Below, piece by piece: positions 1 to 8,702 of a stretch of DNA of 64,000 bases (positions are counted from its first letter, which is position 1; each line of letters starts with the position of its first letter). The stretch is from NCBI GenBank assembly GCA_963710715.1, contig CAVQBL010000016.1:1-64000 (forward strand). The letters run 5' to 3'. Position numbers and translations under genes: made by a program. Below the pieces are notes generated by a model. The model was not told the origin of the DNA. It saw only the letters and a list, made by a program, of their open reading frames with translations, and did not search any database. This DNA comes from CAVQBL01 sp963710715 (GTDB taxonomy: Bacteria; Pseudomonadota; Gammaproteobacteria; DSM-16500).

Positions 1-66
1 CTATAATTATGAAAATTGGGTACTTTTCAAGACTGTCTATGTGCAAAGCCACAAAGCGCGCATATT

Positions 67-115
67 CGTCATCGCGAGGCCGCGAAGTCCCGCGACGCTT
101 TTCAAGCGGGATCAG
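67..115. repeat. Partial copy of the CGTCATTGCGAG palindromic repeat
   Basis: The stretch begins CGTCATCGCGAGGCCGCGAAG, the left arm of a repeat seen about eleven times in the window. The right arm is absent. It lies just upstream of the malic enzyme gene. Open reading through it would add a spurious N-terminus to that protein. Confidence 0.6.
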
Positions 116-148
116 CCAAGGTGGTGGTATATGCTAGGATTTAAAATC

Positions 149-1840
149 ATGCAAAACGCTAATGGAGACATTAGCTGCATAGAAACCGCCTTAACGGGAT
201 ATCGATTATTAGCCGCTGCTAAACTCAACAAAGGTTGTGCATTTACTCTAGAAGAACGTGACACTTTTAAATTACATGGCCTTCTCCCGCGACAAGTTGA
301 AACGCTAGAACAACAAGTTGCTCGTATGTACGCTCAATATCATGAACATCGAACTGACTTGAGAAAAAATATTTATCTCAACGTGCTACACGATTACAAC
401 GAAACTTTATTTTATAAACTTGTGAGTTTGCACTTAGAAGAAATGCTACCTATCATTTATACGCCAACAGTAGGTGAAGCTGTAGAACATTTTAGCTTGG
501 AACATCGCAAAACACGCGGACTCTATATTGGTTACCAAGATCGCGATCACATTGATGAAATATTAGAGAACCGCTTACCCCAAGAAGTCGATTTAATTGT
601 CGTTACGGATGGTGAAGCTGTGTTAGGTATAGGTGATCAAGGAATTGGTGGCATCAATATATCCAGTGCAAAATTAATGGTTTATACCTTGTGCGGTGGA
701 ATTAATCCGCACCGTGTTATACCTATGCAACTGGATGTAGGAACTAATAATCAGCAACTTTTAGAAGATCCCATGTATCTAGGTTGGCGTCATGAACGCA
801 TCAGCGGTCAAGCTTATGATGATTTCATTGATATGTTCGTGCAAGCTATCAAAAAAAAATTACCGCGTGTTTTTTTACATTGGGAAGATTTTGGGCGTGA
901 TAATGCGCGTCGCATTTTAACTCGTTATCGCGATCAACTCTGTACTTTTAATGGCGACATGCAAGGCACGGGCACCGTTGCAGTCTCTTGCGTATTAGCT
1001 GCAACTATTCCCAGTGGCATTCCACTCACTCACCAACGTGTAGTGATTTTTGGTGCAGGGACTGCAGGTGTTGGCATCGCTGATCAAATCTGTGATGCTT
1101 TGCAACGTGAAAATTTATCCGCGCGTGAAGCATATGAACATATTTGGTTACTCGATAAAGAAGGATTGCTAACAGATAAAAGTTCACTGTTAGCATTCCA
1201 GAAACCGTATGCACGTTCCAGCCAAGAAATCAGCCAATGGAAATTACGCAATCCTAATTATATTGGATTGCATGATGTGATTAACCATGTAAAACCCACT
1301 ATTTTGATTGGCTGTTCAGCTGTGGCAAATGCATTTTCAGAAGAAATGATAAAAACCATGGCAGCACATGTGCATGCACCCATTATTATGCCTTTATCTA
1401 ATCCCACACAAAAAGCAGAAGCCAAACCAGAAGATTTATTAAATTGGACACAGGGAAAAGCAATTATTGCCACAGGCAGTCCATTTCCCGAAGTCAATTT
1501 CGCGGGAAATCAAATTCGTATTTCACAAAGCAACAATGCCTTCGCATTTCCTGGAATTGGTTTAGGTGCCATTGCAGCAAAAACTAAATATCTTACGGAT
1601 AATATGTTATGGGCAGCAACGCGCGCACTGAGTCAATGCTCTCCAACTCAGCAAGACAAACAGGCGCCACTCTTACCCAAACTTTCTGAAATCAGAACGG
1701 TTAGTCGTCACATCGCTCTCGCCGTTGCAACCGAAGCTAGCCAATCAGGACTTGCACAAATTGACGAGCAAACCGATCTTACTTCTGCTATCAATCTCGT
1801 GAGTTGGGATCCGAGGTATTATCCGTATAGAAGAATTTGA
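149..1840 (+). CDS. maeA: NAD-type malic enzyme
   Basis: Oxidative decarboxylation of malate to pyruvate with NAD(P)+, a cytosolic link between the TCA cycle and pyruvate. The 563-aa product has the malic enzyme signatures in order: YTPTVGEAVEHF, GIGDQGIGGINIS, LDVGTNN, EDFGRDNARRIL, GDMQGTGTV, a Rossmann motif (FGAGTAGVGIA) and PLSNPTQKAEAKPEDLL. Length matches E. coli MaeA (565 aa). The frame is open from 41, but those first codons come from a palindromic repeat. The ATG at 149 has AGGA at 136-139, nine bases upstream, and is preferred. NAD rather than NADP use is inferred from similarity to the large-subunit MaeA type and cannot be proven by eye. Confidence 0.93.
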   Translation: MQNANGDISCIETALTGYRLLAAAKLNKGCAFTLEERDTFKLHGLLPRQVETLEQQVARMYAQYHEHRTDLRKNIYLNVLHDYNETLFYKLVSLHLEEMLPIIYTPTVGEAVEHFSLEHRKTRGLYIGYQDRDHIDEILENRLPQEVDLIVVTDGEAVLGIGDQGIGGINISSAKLMVYTLCGGINPHRVIPMQLDVGTNNQQLLEDPMYLGWRHERISGQAYDDFIDMFVQAIKKKLPRVFLHWEDFGRDNARRILTRYRDQLCTFNGDMQGTGTVAVSCVLAATIPSGIPLTHQRVVIFGAGTAGVGIADQICDALQRENLSAREAYEHIWLLDKEGLLTDKSSLLAFQKPYARSSQEISQWKLRNPNYIGLHDVINHVKPTILIGCSAVANAFSEEMIKTMAAHVHAPIIMPLSNPTQKAEAKPEDLLNWTQGKAIIATGSPFPEVNFAGNQIRISQSNNAFAFPGIGLGAIAAKTKYLTDNMLWAATRALSQCSPTQQDKQAPLLPKLSEIRTVSRHIALAVATEASQSGLAQIDEQTDLTSAINLVSWDPRYYPYRRI

Positions 1841-1915
1841 AGTTTTATTTCAAATGAATTATTCTAAATTCACGCCTGATTTCAGCGCCCGTACTACGGC
1901 AAAATGACGAACCGG

Positions 1916-2023
1916 CCCGTCATCGCGAGGCCGCGTAGCGCTTGGCCGTGGCGATCCAGAGAACGCTGCGATGTTCTCTGGATTGCTTCACCTCGCAAAA
2001 GGTGCGAGGTTCGCAATGACGGG
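1916..2023. repeat. CGTCATTGCGAG palindromic repeat, full copy
   Basis: Inverted arms CCCGTCATCGCGAGG and TCGCAATGACGGG enclose an inner pair (GATCCAGAGAAC / GTTCTCTGGATTG). It lies between maeA and the uracil-DNA glycosylase gene and ends six bases before the glycosylase start. A short frame at 1904-2089 is only repeat sequence. Confidence 0.8.
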
Positions 2024-2028
2024 ACTTT

Positions 2029-2679
2029 ATGGAAAACTCAAACAAATTATCTCACCTCAACGCCATGGGCATACAAGCTTGGCAATTAAAAACGCTAGCT
2101 GCTTGTATTGAGCCAGAAATCATGAATGAATGGGAACCCTTACAAAAAGCAGTAATCAACTGCACTGCCTGCGGCTTAGATAAAACCCGCACACAAACTG
2201 TGTTTGGTGTGGGTAATCGAAATGCTGAATTAATGATTATTGGTGAAGCACCGGGATTTTATGAAGATAAAAAAGGTGAGCCTTTCGTGGGACGTGCAGG
2301 ACAATTATTAAATGCAATGTTACAAGCCATCGGCATAGAGCGGAATAACGTTTACATTGCCAATATTCTAAAATGCCGTCCACCGAATAACCGTGATCCT
2401 TTGCCCGAAGAAGTGAACCTCTGCACACCGTTTTTAACCAAACAAATTGCGTTGATACAACCTAAATTATTATTAGCTGTTGGACGTATTGCTGGACATT
2501 ATTTATTAAAAACTAAATCATCATTAGGACAAATTCGCGGAAAAATCCATCATTATGGCGAATTGAAGACTCCATTAATTGTCACTTATCATCCAGCTTA
2601 TCTATTACGTAATCCTGCAGACAAAGGAAAAGCGTTTCAAGATTTGCGCTTAGCTTACCAAACATTACAAACTTTATAG
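2029..2679 (+). CDS. Uracil-DNA glycosylase, family 4/5 (Fe-S type)
   Basis: Excises uracil from DNA as the first step of base excision repair. The 216-aa protein carries GEAPG followed by ED and GEPFVGRAGQLL (motif A and the water-activating region), NILKCRPPNNRDP, and the C-terminal motif YHPAYLLRNP. Four cysteines (CTACGL near residue 47, then C in KCRPP and VNLC) fit the 4Fe-4S cluster of thermostable family 4 enzymes, older name phage SPO1 polymerase-like. The ATG at 2029 follows a palindromic repeat directly; ATG at 2065 or the MNEWEP start further in are alternatives. The gene stands alone and is followed by a convergent ATPase gene. Confidence 0.9.
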   Translation: MENSNKLSHLNAMGIQAWQLKTLAACIEPEIMNEWEPLQKAVINCTACGLDKTRTQTVFGVGNRNAELMIIGEAPGFYEDKKGEPFVGRAGQLLNAMLQAIGIERNNVYIANILKCRPPNNRDPLPEEVNLCTPFLTKQIALIQPKLLLAVGRIAGHYLLKTKSSLGQIRGKIHHYGELKTPLIVTYHPAYLLRNPADKGKAFQDLRLAYQTLQTL

Positions 2680-2696
2680 CTTTAAATCACATCGCT

Positions 2697-4058
2697 CTAA
2701 ATAAACAAGTTACACAAACGCGAAATTTCACCGACCATATAGATGGGAACTGACAAAATACAACCATCAAAGCTGAGTGCCTGTTGCGATACTCTTACGC
2801 CTAAAACAGAATTTTTTTCATGCATAAAAATATGTAAAGATTTCAACTGACCCGTTGCTCCTGCTTTAACTTCAATAGGAATAATTTTTGAATCTACGGA
2901 AATGACAAAATCAATTTCAGCCATACTCGATTTTTTTTCGCGGCACCAAAAAAAGAGCTTGGATTCATCAATACGAGGAGAATAAGCTAATAGTTCTTGA
3001 CCTACAAATTGCTCAGCCATAGCGCCTTTATTTATTAATAGAAGATTATCATCAAGCATCAGATCTATTTCTAGATGGTTAGCTCTTGACACTAAGCCAA
3101 CATCAAGGAATAAAATTTTAAATTTTTTTTCATTTATCAAAGAAATGAGAGGCATACCAGATGCCTTGGTAGAATACACAGGATAAATTAATCCTGCTTG
3201 TTCCAATAATTCTAATGCTGACTTAATATTATTTGCTCGTGCATCAGGATCAATCTTAGAATATTTAATATGATCGGATATAAATCCAGGAGCTTTCTCA
3301 AAAACGCGTTGGACATATTGGATTTGTGAATGCCTAGCATATTTACCAAAATCTTGCCGGTATGTGCTCAACAAAACAGTTTGTTGTAATTGAGGCGAAG
3401 ATAAATCGTAAGACTTGGATGACATATTTCCAGAGAGTGTTTCGGTAGAAGTCAGATAAGCTTGGAGTACGCTAGGCATTCCACCCAAAATCATATAAAT
3501 TTTTACTAATTTTAAAAGTTCTTGATGTACTGAAGCAGGAATCGGTTTTTTTAAATCGGCTTGTTCTATAAACTCACGTAAGTCTTTGTAACCTAACGCT
3601 AACAAAAATTCTTTGAACGATAAAGGCTTTAAATAAAGTGATTGTACTCTTCCAACAGGCATCCGAAAATCAGCATTATTGAGTGTGAATTCTAACAGTG
3701 AACCTGCACCAACTACATGTAGTGCGGGTAATAATTCTTTAAAATAGCGTAATGCACGGATAGCATTTGGGCAGTCTTGGATCTCATCCAGAAAAAGCAA
3801 TGTTTTTCCCGGTTGAATTTTGCGATGCAACGATAATGAAAGCGCAGTGAGAATCTCAGACGGCTGTAATGTGTTAAAGCAAGAACTGAGCTCGGGCTGT
3901 AACTCGAAATTAACAGTGACTAAATTATCAAAATGAGCATGACCAAACTTTTGAACAATAAATGATTTTCCAACTTGACGCGCACCGCGTAGCAAAATAG
4001 GCATGCGATTTGTTTGTTCTTTCCAAAGCAGCAAGTCGTTTTCAATATCTCTTTCCAT
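2697..4058 (-). CDS. AAA family ATPase with DUF4143 C-terminal domain (copy 1)
   Basis: A 453-aa member of the AAA_14/DUF4143 group, whose cell role is not established. Walker A is GARQVGKS (residues 25-32), Walker B is LLFLDEIQDCP, and VGAGSLLEF fits the sensor region. The C-terminal part has AEIDFVISVD...IIPIEVKAG, a pattern like the PD-(D/E)XK nuclease fold known at the end of this family. The gene is monocistronic; its upstream region holds a perfect 10-bp inverted repeat (4106-4131). Three more ATPases of this general type occur in the window, but sequence differences show they are not recent copies of this one. Confidence 0.85.
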   Translation of the reverse strand: MERDIENDLLLWKEQTNRMPILLRGARQVGKSFIVQKFGHAHFDNLVTVNFELQPELSSCFNTLQPSEILTALSLSLHRKIQPGKTLLFLDEIQDCPNAIRALRYFKELLPALHVVGAGSLLEFTLNNADFRMPVGRVQSLYLKPLSFKEFLLALGYKDLREFIEQADLKKPIPASVHQELLKLVKIYMILGGMPSVLQAYLTSTETLSGNMSSKSYDLSSPQLQQTVLLSTYRQDFGKYARHSQIQYVQRVFEKAPGFISDHIKYSKIDPDARANNIKSALELLEQAGLIYPVYSTKASGMPLISLINEKKFKILFLDVGLVSRANHLEIDLMLDDNLLLINKGAMAEQFVGQELLAYSPRIDESKLFFWCREKKSSMAEIDFVISVDSKIIPIEVKAGATGQLKSLHIFMHEKNSVLGVRVSQQALSFDGCILSVPIYMVGEISRLCNLFI

Positions 4059-4105
4059 TCTATCCTCTTAACTACTCCATCATCCCTGTATTTTATCAAA
4101 AAAAT

Positions 4106-4131
4106 TGACAAAACACAAGGTTGTTTTGTCA
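4106..4131. promoter_or_regulatory. Inverted repeat upstream of the AAA ATPase gene, probable operator
   Basis: TGACAAAACA and TGTTTTGTCA form a perfect 10-bp inverted repeat with a 6-base spacer. Outside it TTTTATCA and TGATAAAA form a second pair. It lies about 50-75 bases before the ATPase ATG (minus strand) and overlaps the likely promoter. Operator function is inferred. Confidence 0.45.
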
Positions 4132-4181
4132 TAAAATGTGATAAAAAGAAAGGTTGTTGGCTCCGACTATTTTCGGATAAG

Positions 4182-5711
4182 TCACTTACCAGCTCTTCTC
4201 GGACTTTCCGACTCAGAGTCAGAATCATCCTCTTTTGTCTCACTACGCTGCTTGCGAATTGCCAGAATCTTCCCCAACCACCTTCTACTCAAAGACTGTG
4301 ATCTTTCATTTTTACTCGAAGACCAGTTTACTGGCTTCACTTTGGAATTATCTTCCAATGAAACTGAGCCTCGCGGAGTAGTAGGAGGGTTGACAGCAGT
4401 AGAGCTGAAAGAGTCTCTGAGACTAGGACTATCACTTGAAACCGAGCCTCGCGGAGTAGTGGAAGGGTTAACAGCAGTAGAGCTGAAAGAGTCTCTGGGA
4501 CTAGGGCTATCACTTTCAGGACTTTCAGAGCCAGAACTATAAGATCTTCTGTACCCGTACCCTTGCCGAGCTGAAGGAACATCAAGATAACGTCCCCTTG
4601 CTTTTTCCTCTGCTTGATGGAGCTGCCTACTTGCCTCAACTGTTGATCCACCAGGAGCTGGTGGTCTACGATTACCGCGAAGAAGAGCTCTTTTTTCCCT
4701 TCCACCTACCTTTTTTGGAAGATCCACAAGTTCTCCTCTTTGGCCCTCATTCAGCGGTTTTTCTGCTAATTTAAAACTACCTCTTACGCAGGCAGAGAAA
4801 AATCGCGATACACTTGCAATGACCCCGCTTATACTAACAAGCACTGCAGCTTGTATTGTCATTGCCAAAGGAGAGAGCACTCCGCTTAATAAAGCAGCTC
4901 CTGCTGCTTTTATTGGAGCAATAAATGCAGTAGCAAAGCCCGCACTGAAAACGCTAGCAGCAATAATTGCTGCTGTTGGCAGCAATTTAAGAGTGCTTTC
5001 CACAAAAACCTTAACTGCAGATGTAAATGAATGGACAGGTTCTTTCTTTATATATTTTGCAATCTGCCAGAATGGATTAATAAAGTTAATCATGTGTGCT
5101 AAAGAATCGAGAAGTTGTCTGCTATAAGAGCATGCATCAGCAGCAAGCATTAATACTTGACCAACACACCAAAATGGAACAGTTGCAACTAAAGCTGCGC
5201 TCTTCAAGACAAAATCTATGCCTTTCAAAATGGGTACAATGAATGGATTTTTGCTCTTATTACCTAGATCTAACTTTTCTATTCCTGTGCTAAGCTTATG
5301 CTGAAACCATGCACACACTACACCTAATGTACGCAATACAAATTCAAGGCCAGTAAAAAGTCCGATCTGTAATCGATTTAGAAAAGGTATACCAAACCCT
5401 GCTACATCTGTACCAATAGATTTAACACTAAATAAAGATGGTAATGAATGCCATACCGCTGGAAGAGGTTTTGATATAGCAAGATCATCGATATTTAATA
5501 CGTCGTTTGCCTGCAGCACTGCTGCGGAAATCGGTTCGTATGAAAACAATTTCTTGTTAGTAGCAACAATTTCTAAGGCAGGAGTAAACCTAGGACGCCA
5601 ATATTCCTTCATAGGATTTATTGTGTAAGGACGTTCCCTACCTAGTAAGCTACCCATTTCAGGAGTTGCATAAATAGCTTTTGCAAGCTTGGAAAAAAAT
5701 CGAGATAACAC
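4182..5711 (-). CDS. Unknown membrane protein with Ser-rich repeated tail, candidate secreted effector
   Basis: I do not recognise a family. The protein (509 aa from GTG 5711) has long hydrophobic stretches in the middle (around ILKGIDFVLKSAALVATVPF and TAAIIAASVFSAGFATAFIA), suggesting several membrane segments. The last ~170 residues are polar and disordered. They contain two tandem 26-residue units (DSFSSTAVNP-TTPRGSVS), encoded by two 78-bp direct repeats near 4366-4520, and end in an acidic/basic stretch (EDDSDSESESPRRAGK). Start choice: the GTG at 5720 touches the GAGG sequence directly, so the GTG at 5711, nine bases after GAGG, is better. A PmrA-like box lies upstream (5778-5793). Effector status is an inference from promoter, membrane segments and lack of recognised homology. 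Confidence 0.6.
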   Translation of the reverse strand: MLSRFFSKLAKAIYATPEMGSLLGRERPYTINPMKEYWRPRFTPALEIVATNKKLFSYEPISAAVLQANDVLNIDDLAISKPLPAVWHSLPSLFSVKSIGTDVAGFGIPFLNRLQIGLFTGLEFVLRTLGVVCAWFQHKLSTGIEKLDLGNKSKNPFIVPILKGIDFVLKSAALVATVPFWCVGQVLMLAADACSYSRQLLDSLAHMINFINPFWQIAKYIKKEPVHSFTSAVKVFVESTLKLLPTAAIIAASVFSAGFATAFIAPIKAAGAALLSGVLSPLAMTIQAAVLVSISGVIASVSRFFSACVRGSFKLAEKPLNEGQRGELVDLPKKVGGREKRALLRGNRRPPAPGGSTVEASRQLHQAEEKARGRYLDVPSARQGYGYRRSYSSGSESPESDSPSPRDSFSSTAVNPSTTPRGSVSSDSPSLRDSFSSTAVNPPTTPRGSVSLEDNSKVKPVNWSSSKNERSQSLSRRWLGKILAIRKQRSETKEDDSDSESESPRRAGK

Positions 5712-5777
5712 TTTAGCCACCCTCGTAATAAAAAAATGTATTTATACTTATTATATATATAGTATAAATGACTAAAG

Positions 5778-5793
5778 TTAAGGAATTGTTAAA
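5778..5793 (-). promoter_or_regulatory. PmrA-box-like motif upstream of the membrane effector candidate
   Basis: On the minus strand the sequence is TTTAA-CAATTC-CTTAA, two TTAA half-sites with an 11-bp period. Eleven bases further on lies TATACT, a good -10 box. The PmrA consensus in Legionella/Coxiella is cTTAA-N2-TT-N2-cTTAA as I remember it; the central TT is shifted by one here. The same arrangement is found at 24718-24733 and 41203-41229. Confidence 0.5.
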
Positions 5794-5870
5794 ATTTGAA
5801 CAATGAAGATAGTTTTTTAACTTATTAAAATTCAAGTAAAATCCGTGGGATATACAGTAACTATTCACGC

Positions 5871-5984
5871 CGTCATTGCGAGGAGCGCCTTTTGCGACGA
5901 AGCAATCCAGTGCTGCCTACAACTTATCACCATCCTGGATTGCCGCGCCTCACATAAAGCTAAAGCGTGAGGCTCGCAATGACG
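5871..5984. repeat. CGTCATTGCGAG palindromic repeat, overlaps the 3' end of waaA
   Basis: Arms CGTCATTGCGAGGAGCG and GGCTCGCAATGACG enclose inner arms AGCAATCCAG and CTGGATTGC. The right end (5960-5984) is translated as the last residues of WaaA. Confidence 0.8.
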
Positions 5985-7237
5985 AGGTTATTGTTGATTA
6001 ACTCCAATTGTTTCTGTAACGCCCCGCGATTAGCAGCAACGACACTGTAAGCATTTTCACCCACTTTTTTACGATAATCTGCATCCATAAAAAATCGTAT
6101 GATTTGATCGGCTAATTCATTCGCATCGTGAACCATAGTGACACCATTTGCCGCCTGTAGCATTTGCGTGATATCAGAAAAATTAAACACATGAGGACCT
6201 GTCAGGATTGATTTATGTAGAGCAGCAGGCTCTAACATATTATGCCCACCCAAGGGGACAAAACTACCTGCTACAAAAACGACATCGGCTACAGAATATA
6301 GCAATAATAATTCGCCCATGGTATCGCCAAGATAAACTTGCACATGTGGCAAACACTCTGATTTATTGCTGCGTCGCACCATATTGAATCCTTGCTGCTC
6401 TACTAACGTTGCAACGGAAGGAAACCGCTCGGGATGACGTGGCACTAAAACTAATAATGCATGCGGAAATTTTTTCTGCACTAAACGATGCGCCGCTAAA
6501 ATAATTTCTTCTTCGTTTTGATGCGTGCTGGCTGCAATCCAAGTTAATCTTTCTTCTCCCAAGTGAGCACGTAATTTTTTACCATTAGTAAATAAATCGA
6601 CGGGCATTTCGAGATCAAATTTCAAATTACCTGTCACAGTAATTTTTTCTGCTGGCAATCCTAATTCCATAAAACGTTCTGCATCACCTTGCGCTTGCGC
6701 TGCTAAAACATTAACTGCTGAAAATACATCACGCAATAATGGAGTAATATATTTATAGCCTCGCATCGATTTTATTGAGAGGCGCGCGTTAGCAATAATG
6801 ATGGGAATATGTCGTTCTTTACACGCGGCAAATAAATTAGGCCACAATTCTGTTTCCATCACTACAACCATTTGCGGATGAATGCGCTGTAAAAATCGCT
6901 TTACCATGCCAGGCAAATCATAGGGAATATACGCATGAAACAAACTATCTCCAAATGCTGCTTTGACTCGCGCAGACCCTGTAATAGTCATGGTTGTCAT
7001 TAAAATAGGGAGGTGCGGATAATTTTTTTTAAGTGCTTTTACTAGTGGAATTGCTGCTATTGTTTCTCCCACAGATACAGCATGCACCCAAATGCATTTA
7101 TCAAATCGATGTGGGCAAAAACCAAAGCGCTCTTTGAAACGACGTCGATATTCTGGGTTTTGGCGTGAGCGCCAGAGCATGCGTAGCAACACAAAGGGGA
7201 AGGCTAAATAAAAAAATACCGTGTAGAAATATCGCAA
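5960..7237 (-). CDS. waaA: 3-deoxy-D-manno-octulosonic acid (Kdo) transferase
   Basis: Adds Kdo to lipid IV-A in lipopolysaccharide inner-core synthesis, at the cytoplasmic face of the inner membrane. The 425 aa equal the length of E. coli WaaA. There is an N-terminal membrane anchor (FYTVFFYLAFPFVLLRML), the HAVSVGETIAAIPL motif with the catalytic-site Glu, METELWPN, and the donor-site motif GSFVPLGGHNMLEPA of family GT30. The last ~8 residues (VIASLTL) and the stop codon are read from a palindromic repeat, so the native C-terminus has been replaced. The gene is monocistronic, with another palindromic repeat upstream at 7292-7429. Confidence 0.94.
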   Translation of the reverse strand: MRYFYTVFFYLAFPFVLLRMLWRSRQNPEYRRRFKERFGFCPHRFDKCIWVHAVSVGETIAAIPLVKALKKNYPHLPILMTTMTITGSARVKAAFGDSLFHAYIPYDLPGMVKRFLQRIHPQMVVVMETELWPNLFAACKERHIPIIIANARLSIKSMRGYKYITPLLRDVFSAVNVLAAQAQGDAERFMELGLPAEKITVTGNLKFDLEMPVDLFTNGKKLRAHLGEERLTWIAASTHQNEEEIILAAHRLVQKKFPHALLVLVPRHPERFPSVATLVEQQGFNMVRRSNKSECLPHVQVYLGDTMGELLLLYSVADVVFVAGSFVPLGGHNMLEPAALHKSILTGPHVFNFSDITQMLQAANGVTMVHDANELADQIIRFFMDADYRKKVGENAYSVVAANRGALQKQLELINNNLVIASLTL

Positions 7238-7291
7238 AATAGAAACCTTTTAATTAATTCATAGTTAAATCGTAACTATTCACGATTCTTA

Positions 7292-7429
7292 CAAAAAGAA
7301 CTCGTCATTGCGAGGAGCATGCTCTTCGCGACGAAGCAATCCAGTACTGCCTGTAGCTTACCACCATTCTGGATTGCCACGCCTCACATAAAGCTAAGGC
7401 GTGAGGCTCGCAATGACGAGTTCTTTTTG
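7292..7429. repeat. CGTCATTGCGAG palindromic repeat with extended arms
   Basis: The outer arms run CAAAAAGAACTCGTCATTG and CAATGACGAGTTCTTTTTG, 19 bp perfectly inverted, longer than in other copies. Inner arms AAGCAATCCAG and CTGGATTGC are present. The element fills the gap between the divergent waaA and rpe genes, and likely forms a strong cruciform or RNA hairpin. Confidence 0.8.
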
Positions 7430-7506
7430 ATAGTTACATTAAATCAGATGAAATTATCCTAAATTTTTGGTTAAAATGCATTAATTATTCGCCATTGGGA
7501 GTGAAC

Positions 7507-8178
7507 ATGCACAACTACCTCATCGCCCCTTCCCTACTCTCTGCTGACTTTGCCCATTTAGGTGAAGAAGCCACAGCTGTACTAAAAGCAGGTGGAGATT
7601 TGTTGCACTTTGACGTCATGGATAACCACTATGTCCCTAACCTAACGGTAGGACCCTTGGTTTGCGAAGCCTTGCGAAAACATGGGATTAAAGCACCTAT
7701 TGATGTGCACCTCATGGCTAGGCCCGTCGATAGCTTAATTCTTGATTTTGCTAAAGCCGGTGCAAGCAATATCACTTTCCATCCAGAAGCATCGGACCAT
7801 ATTGACCGTAGTTTAGACTTAATCCATAAACAGGGCTGCAAAGCAGGCCTTGCTCTCAATCCTGCAACGCCTCTCTATCATCTCGACTACGTGTTAGATA
7901 AGCTTGATATTATTCTTATCATGTCCGTTAACCCTGGCTTTGGCGGGCAACAATTTATTCCCGCAACGTTTGAAAAAATAAAACAAGTCCGAGAATTAAT
8001 TACATCTAGCGGAAAAGACATTCGTCTTGCAATTGATGGCGGAATCAAAGTCGATAATATCTTCGATGTTGCACAAGCCGGAGCAGATATGTTTATTGCG
8101 GGTTCCGCTATCTTTTCTCAACCCGACTATAAAAAAGTTATCGGGGCAATGCGCCAGGAATTAAAAAAGGTGAAATGA
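7507..8178 (+). CDS. rpe: Ribulose-phosphate 3-epimerase
   Basis: Interconverts ribulose 5-phosphate and xylulose 5-phosphate in the pentose phosphate pathway. The 223-aa TIM-barrel protein shows APSLLSADFAHLGEE, HFDVMDNHYVPNLTVGP (metal ligands His and Asp), HLMARPVD, MSVNPGFGGQQFI and AIDGGIKVDN. The frame opens at TTG 7495 and GTG 7501, but GGGAG (7497-7501) fits as ribosome binding site for the ATG at 7507. The stop overlaps the next gene by four bases (ATGA), so the two are probably translationally coupled. Its partner RpiA is encoded elsewhere in the window. Confidence 0.95.
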   Translation: MHNYLIAPSLLSADFAHLGEEATAVLKAGGDLLHFDVMDNHYVPNLTVGPLVCEALRKHGIKAPIDVHLMARPVDSLILDFAKAGASNITFHPEASDHIDRSLDLIHKQGCKAGLALNPATPLYHLDYVLDKLDIILIMSVNPGFGGQQFIPATFEKIKQVRELITSSGKDIRLAIDGGIKVDNIFDVAQAGADMFIAGSAIFSQPDYKKVIGAMRQELKKVK

Positions 8179-8585
8179 CTATGTCACAAAAACCCAACCC
8201 AACTGCTGGCCTGCGTCATGTTGCACTCTACGTAAAAAATTTTGCTGAATGCGAACATTTTTACACGCAGTTACTCGGCATGTCTGTAGATTGGCGTCCA
8301 GACACAGATAATCTTTATCTCTCTTCAAACACGATTGATAACTTAGCATTGCATCGCGCTCCTTTCGATTTTGCGCCTGCAAAACACCAACATTTAGATC
8401 ATTTAGGATTTTTTCTTCGTGAACGTGCGGATGTGGATGCTTGGTTTGCATATTTAAAGTCACAAGATGTCACGATTAAAGCTTTGCCCAAAGACCACCG
8501 CGATGGAACGCGTAGTTTTTATTGCGCGGATCCGGATGGCAATATTATTCAAATGATTTACGTTCCGACAGCAAAAAATCTTTAA
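8175..8585 (+). CDS. VOC-superfamily (glyoxalase/dioxygenase-like) protein
   Basis: The 136-aa protein has one vicinal-oxygen-chelate fold: LRHVALYVKNFAECEHFYTQLLGM at the start, LDHLGFFL in the middle (His as possible metal ligand) and YCADPDGNIIQMIYVP at the end, where the Glu of glyoxalases is replaced by Gln in this short reading. The substrate cannot be told from sequence. It overlaps rpe by ATGA and has AAGG upstream in the rpe end, so it is likely co-expressed with rpe. Confidence 0.8.
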   Translation: MTMSQKPNPTAGLRHVALYVKNFAECEHFYTQLLGMSVDWRPDTDNLYLSSNTIDNLALHRAPFDFAPAKHQHLDHLGFFLRERADVDAWFAYLKSQDVTIKALPKDHRDGTRSFYCADPDGNIIQMIYVPTAKNL

Positions 8586-8702
8586 AAATTGATCATAATT
8601 AGACCATCTTTTTCTAATCAGGCTCGTCTGTGGGCCGCATAAAATTATGAATTCGGGTATAATGATCCTGTGATTTCTTATCATTTACCGAACGGAGGCA
8701 AT

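Noticed and set aside
1904..2089. 61-aa open frame before the uracil-DNA glycosylase
   Set aside because: It is translation of a palindromic repeat and overlaps the real gene in another frame.
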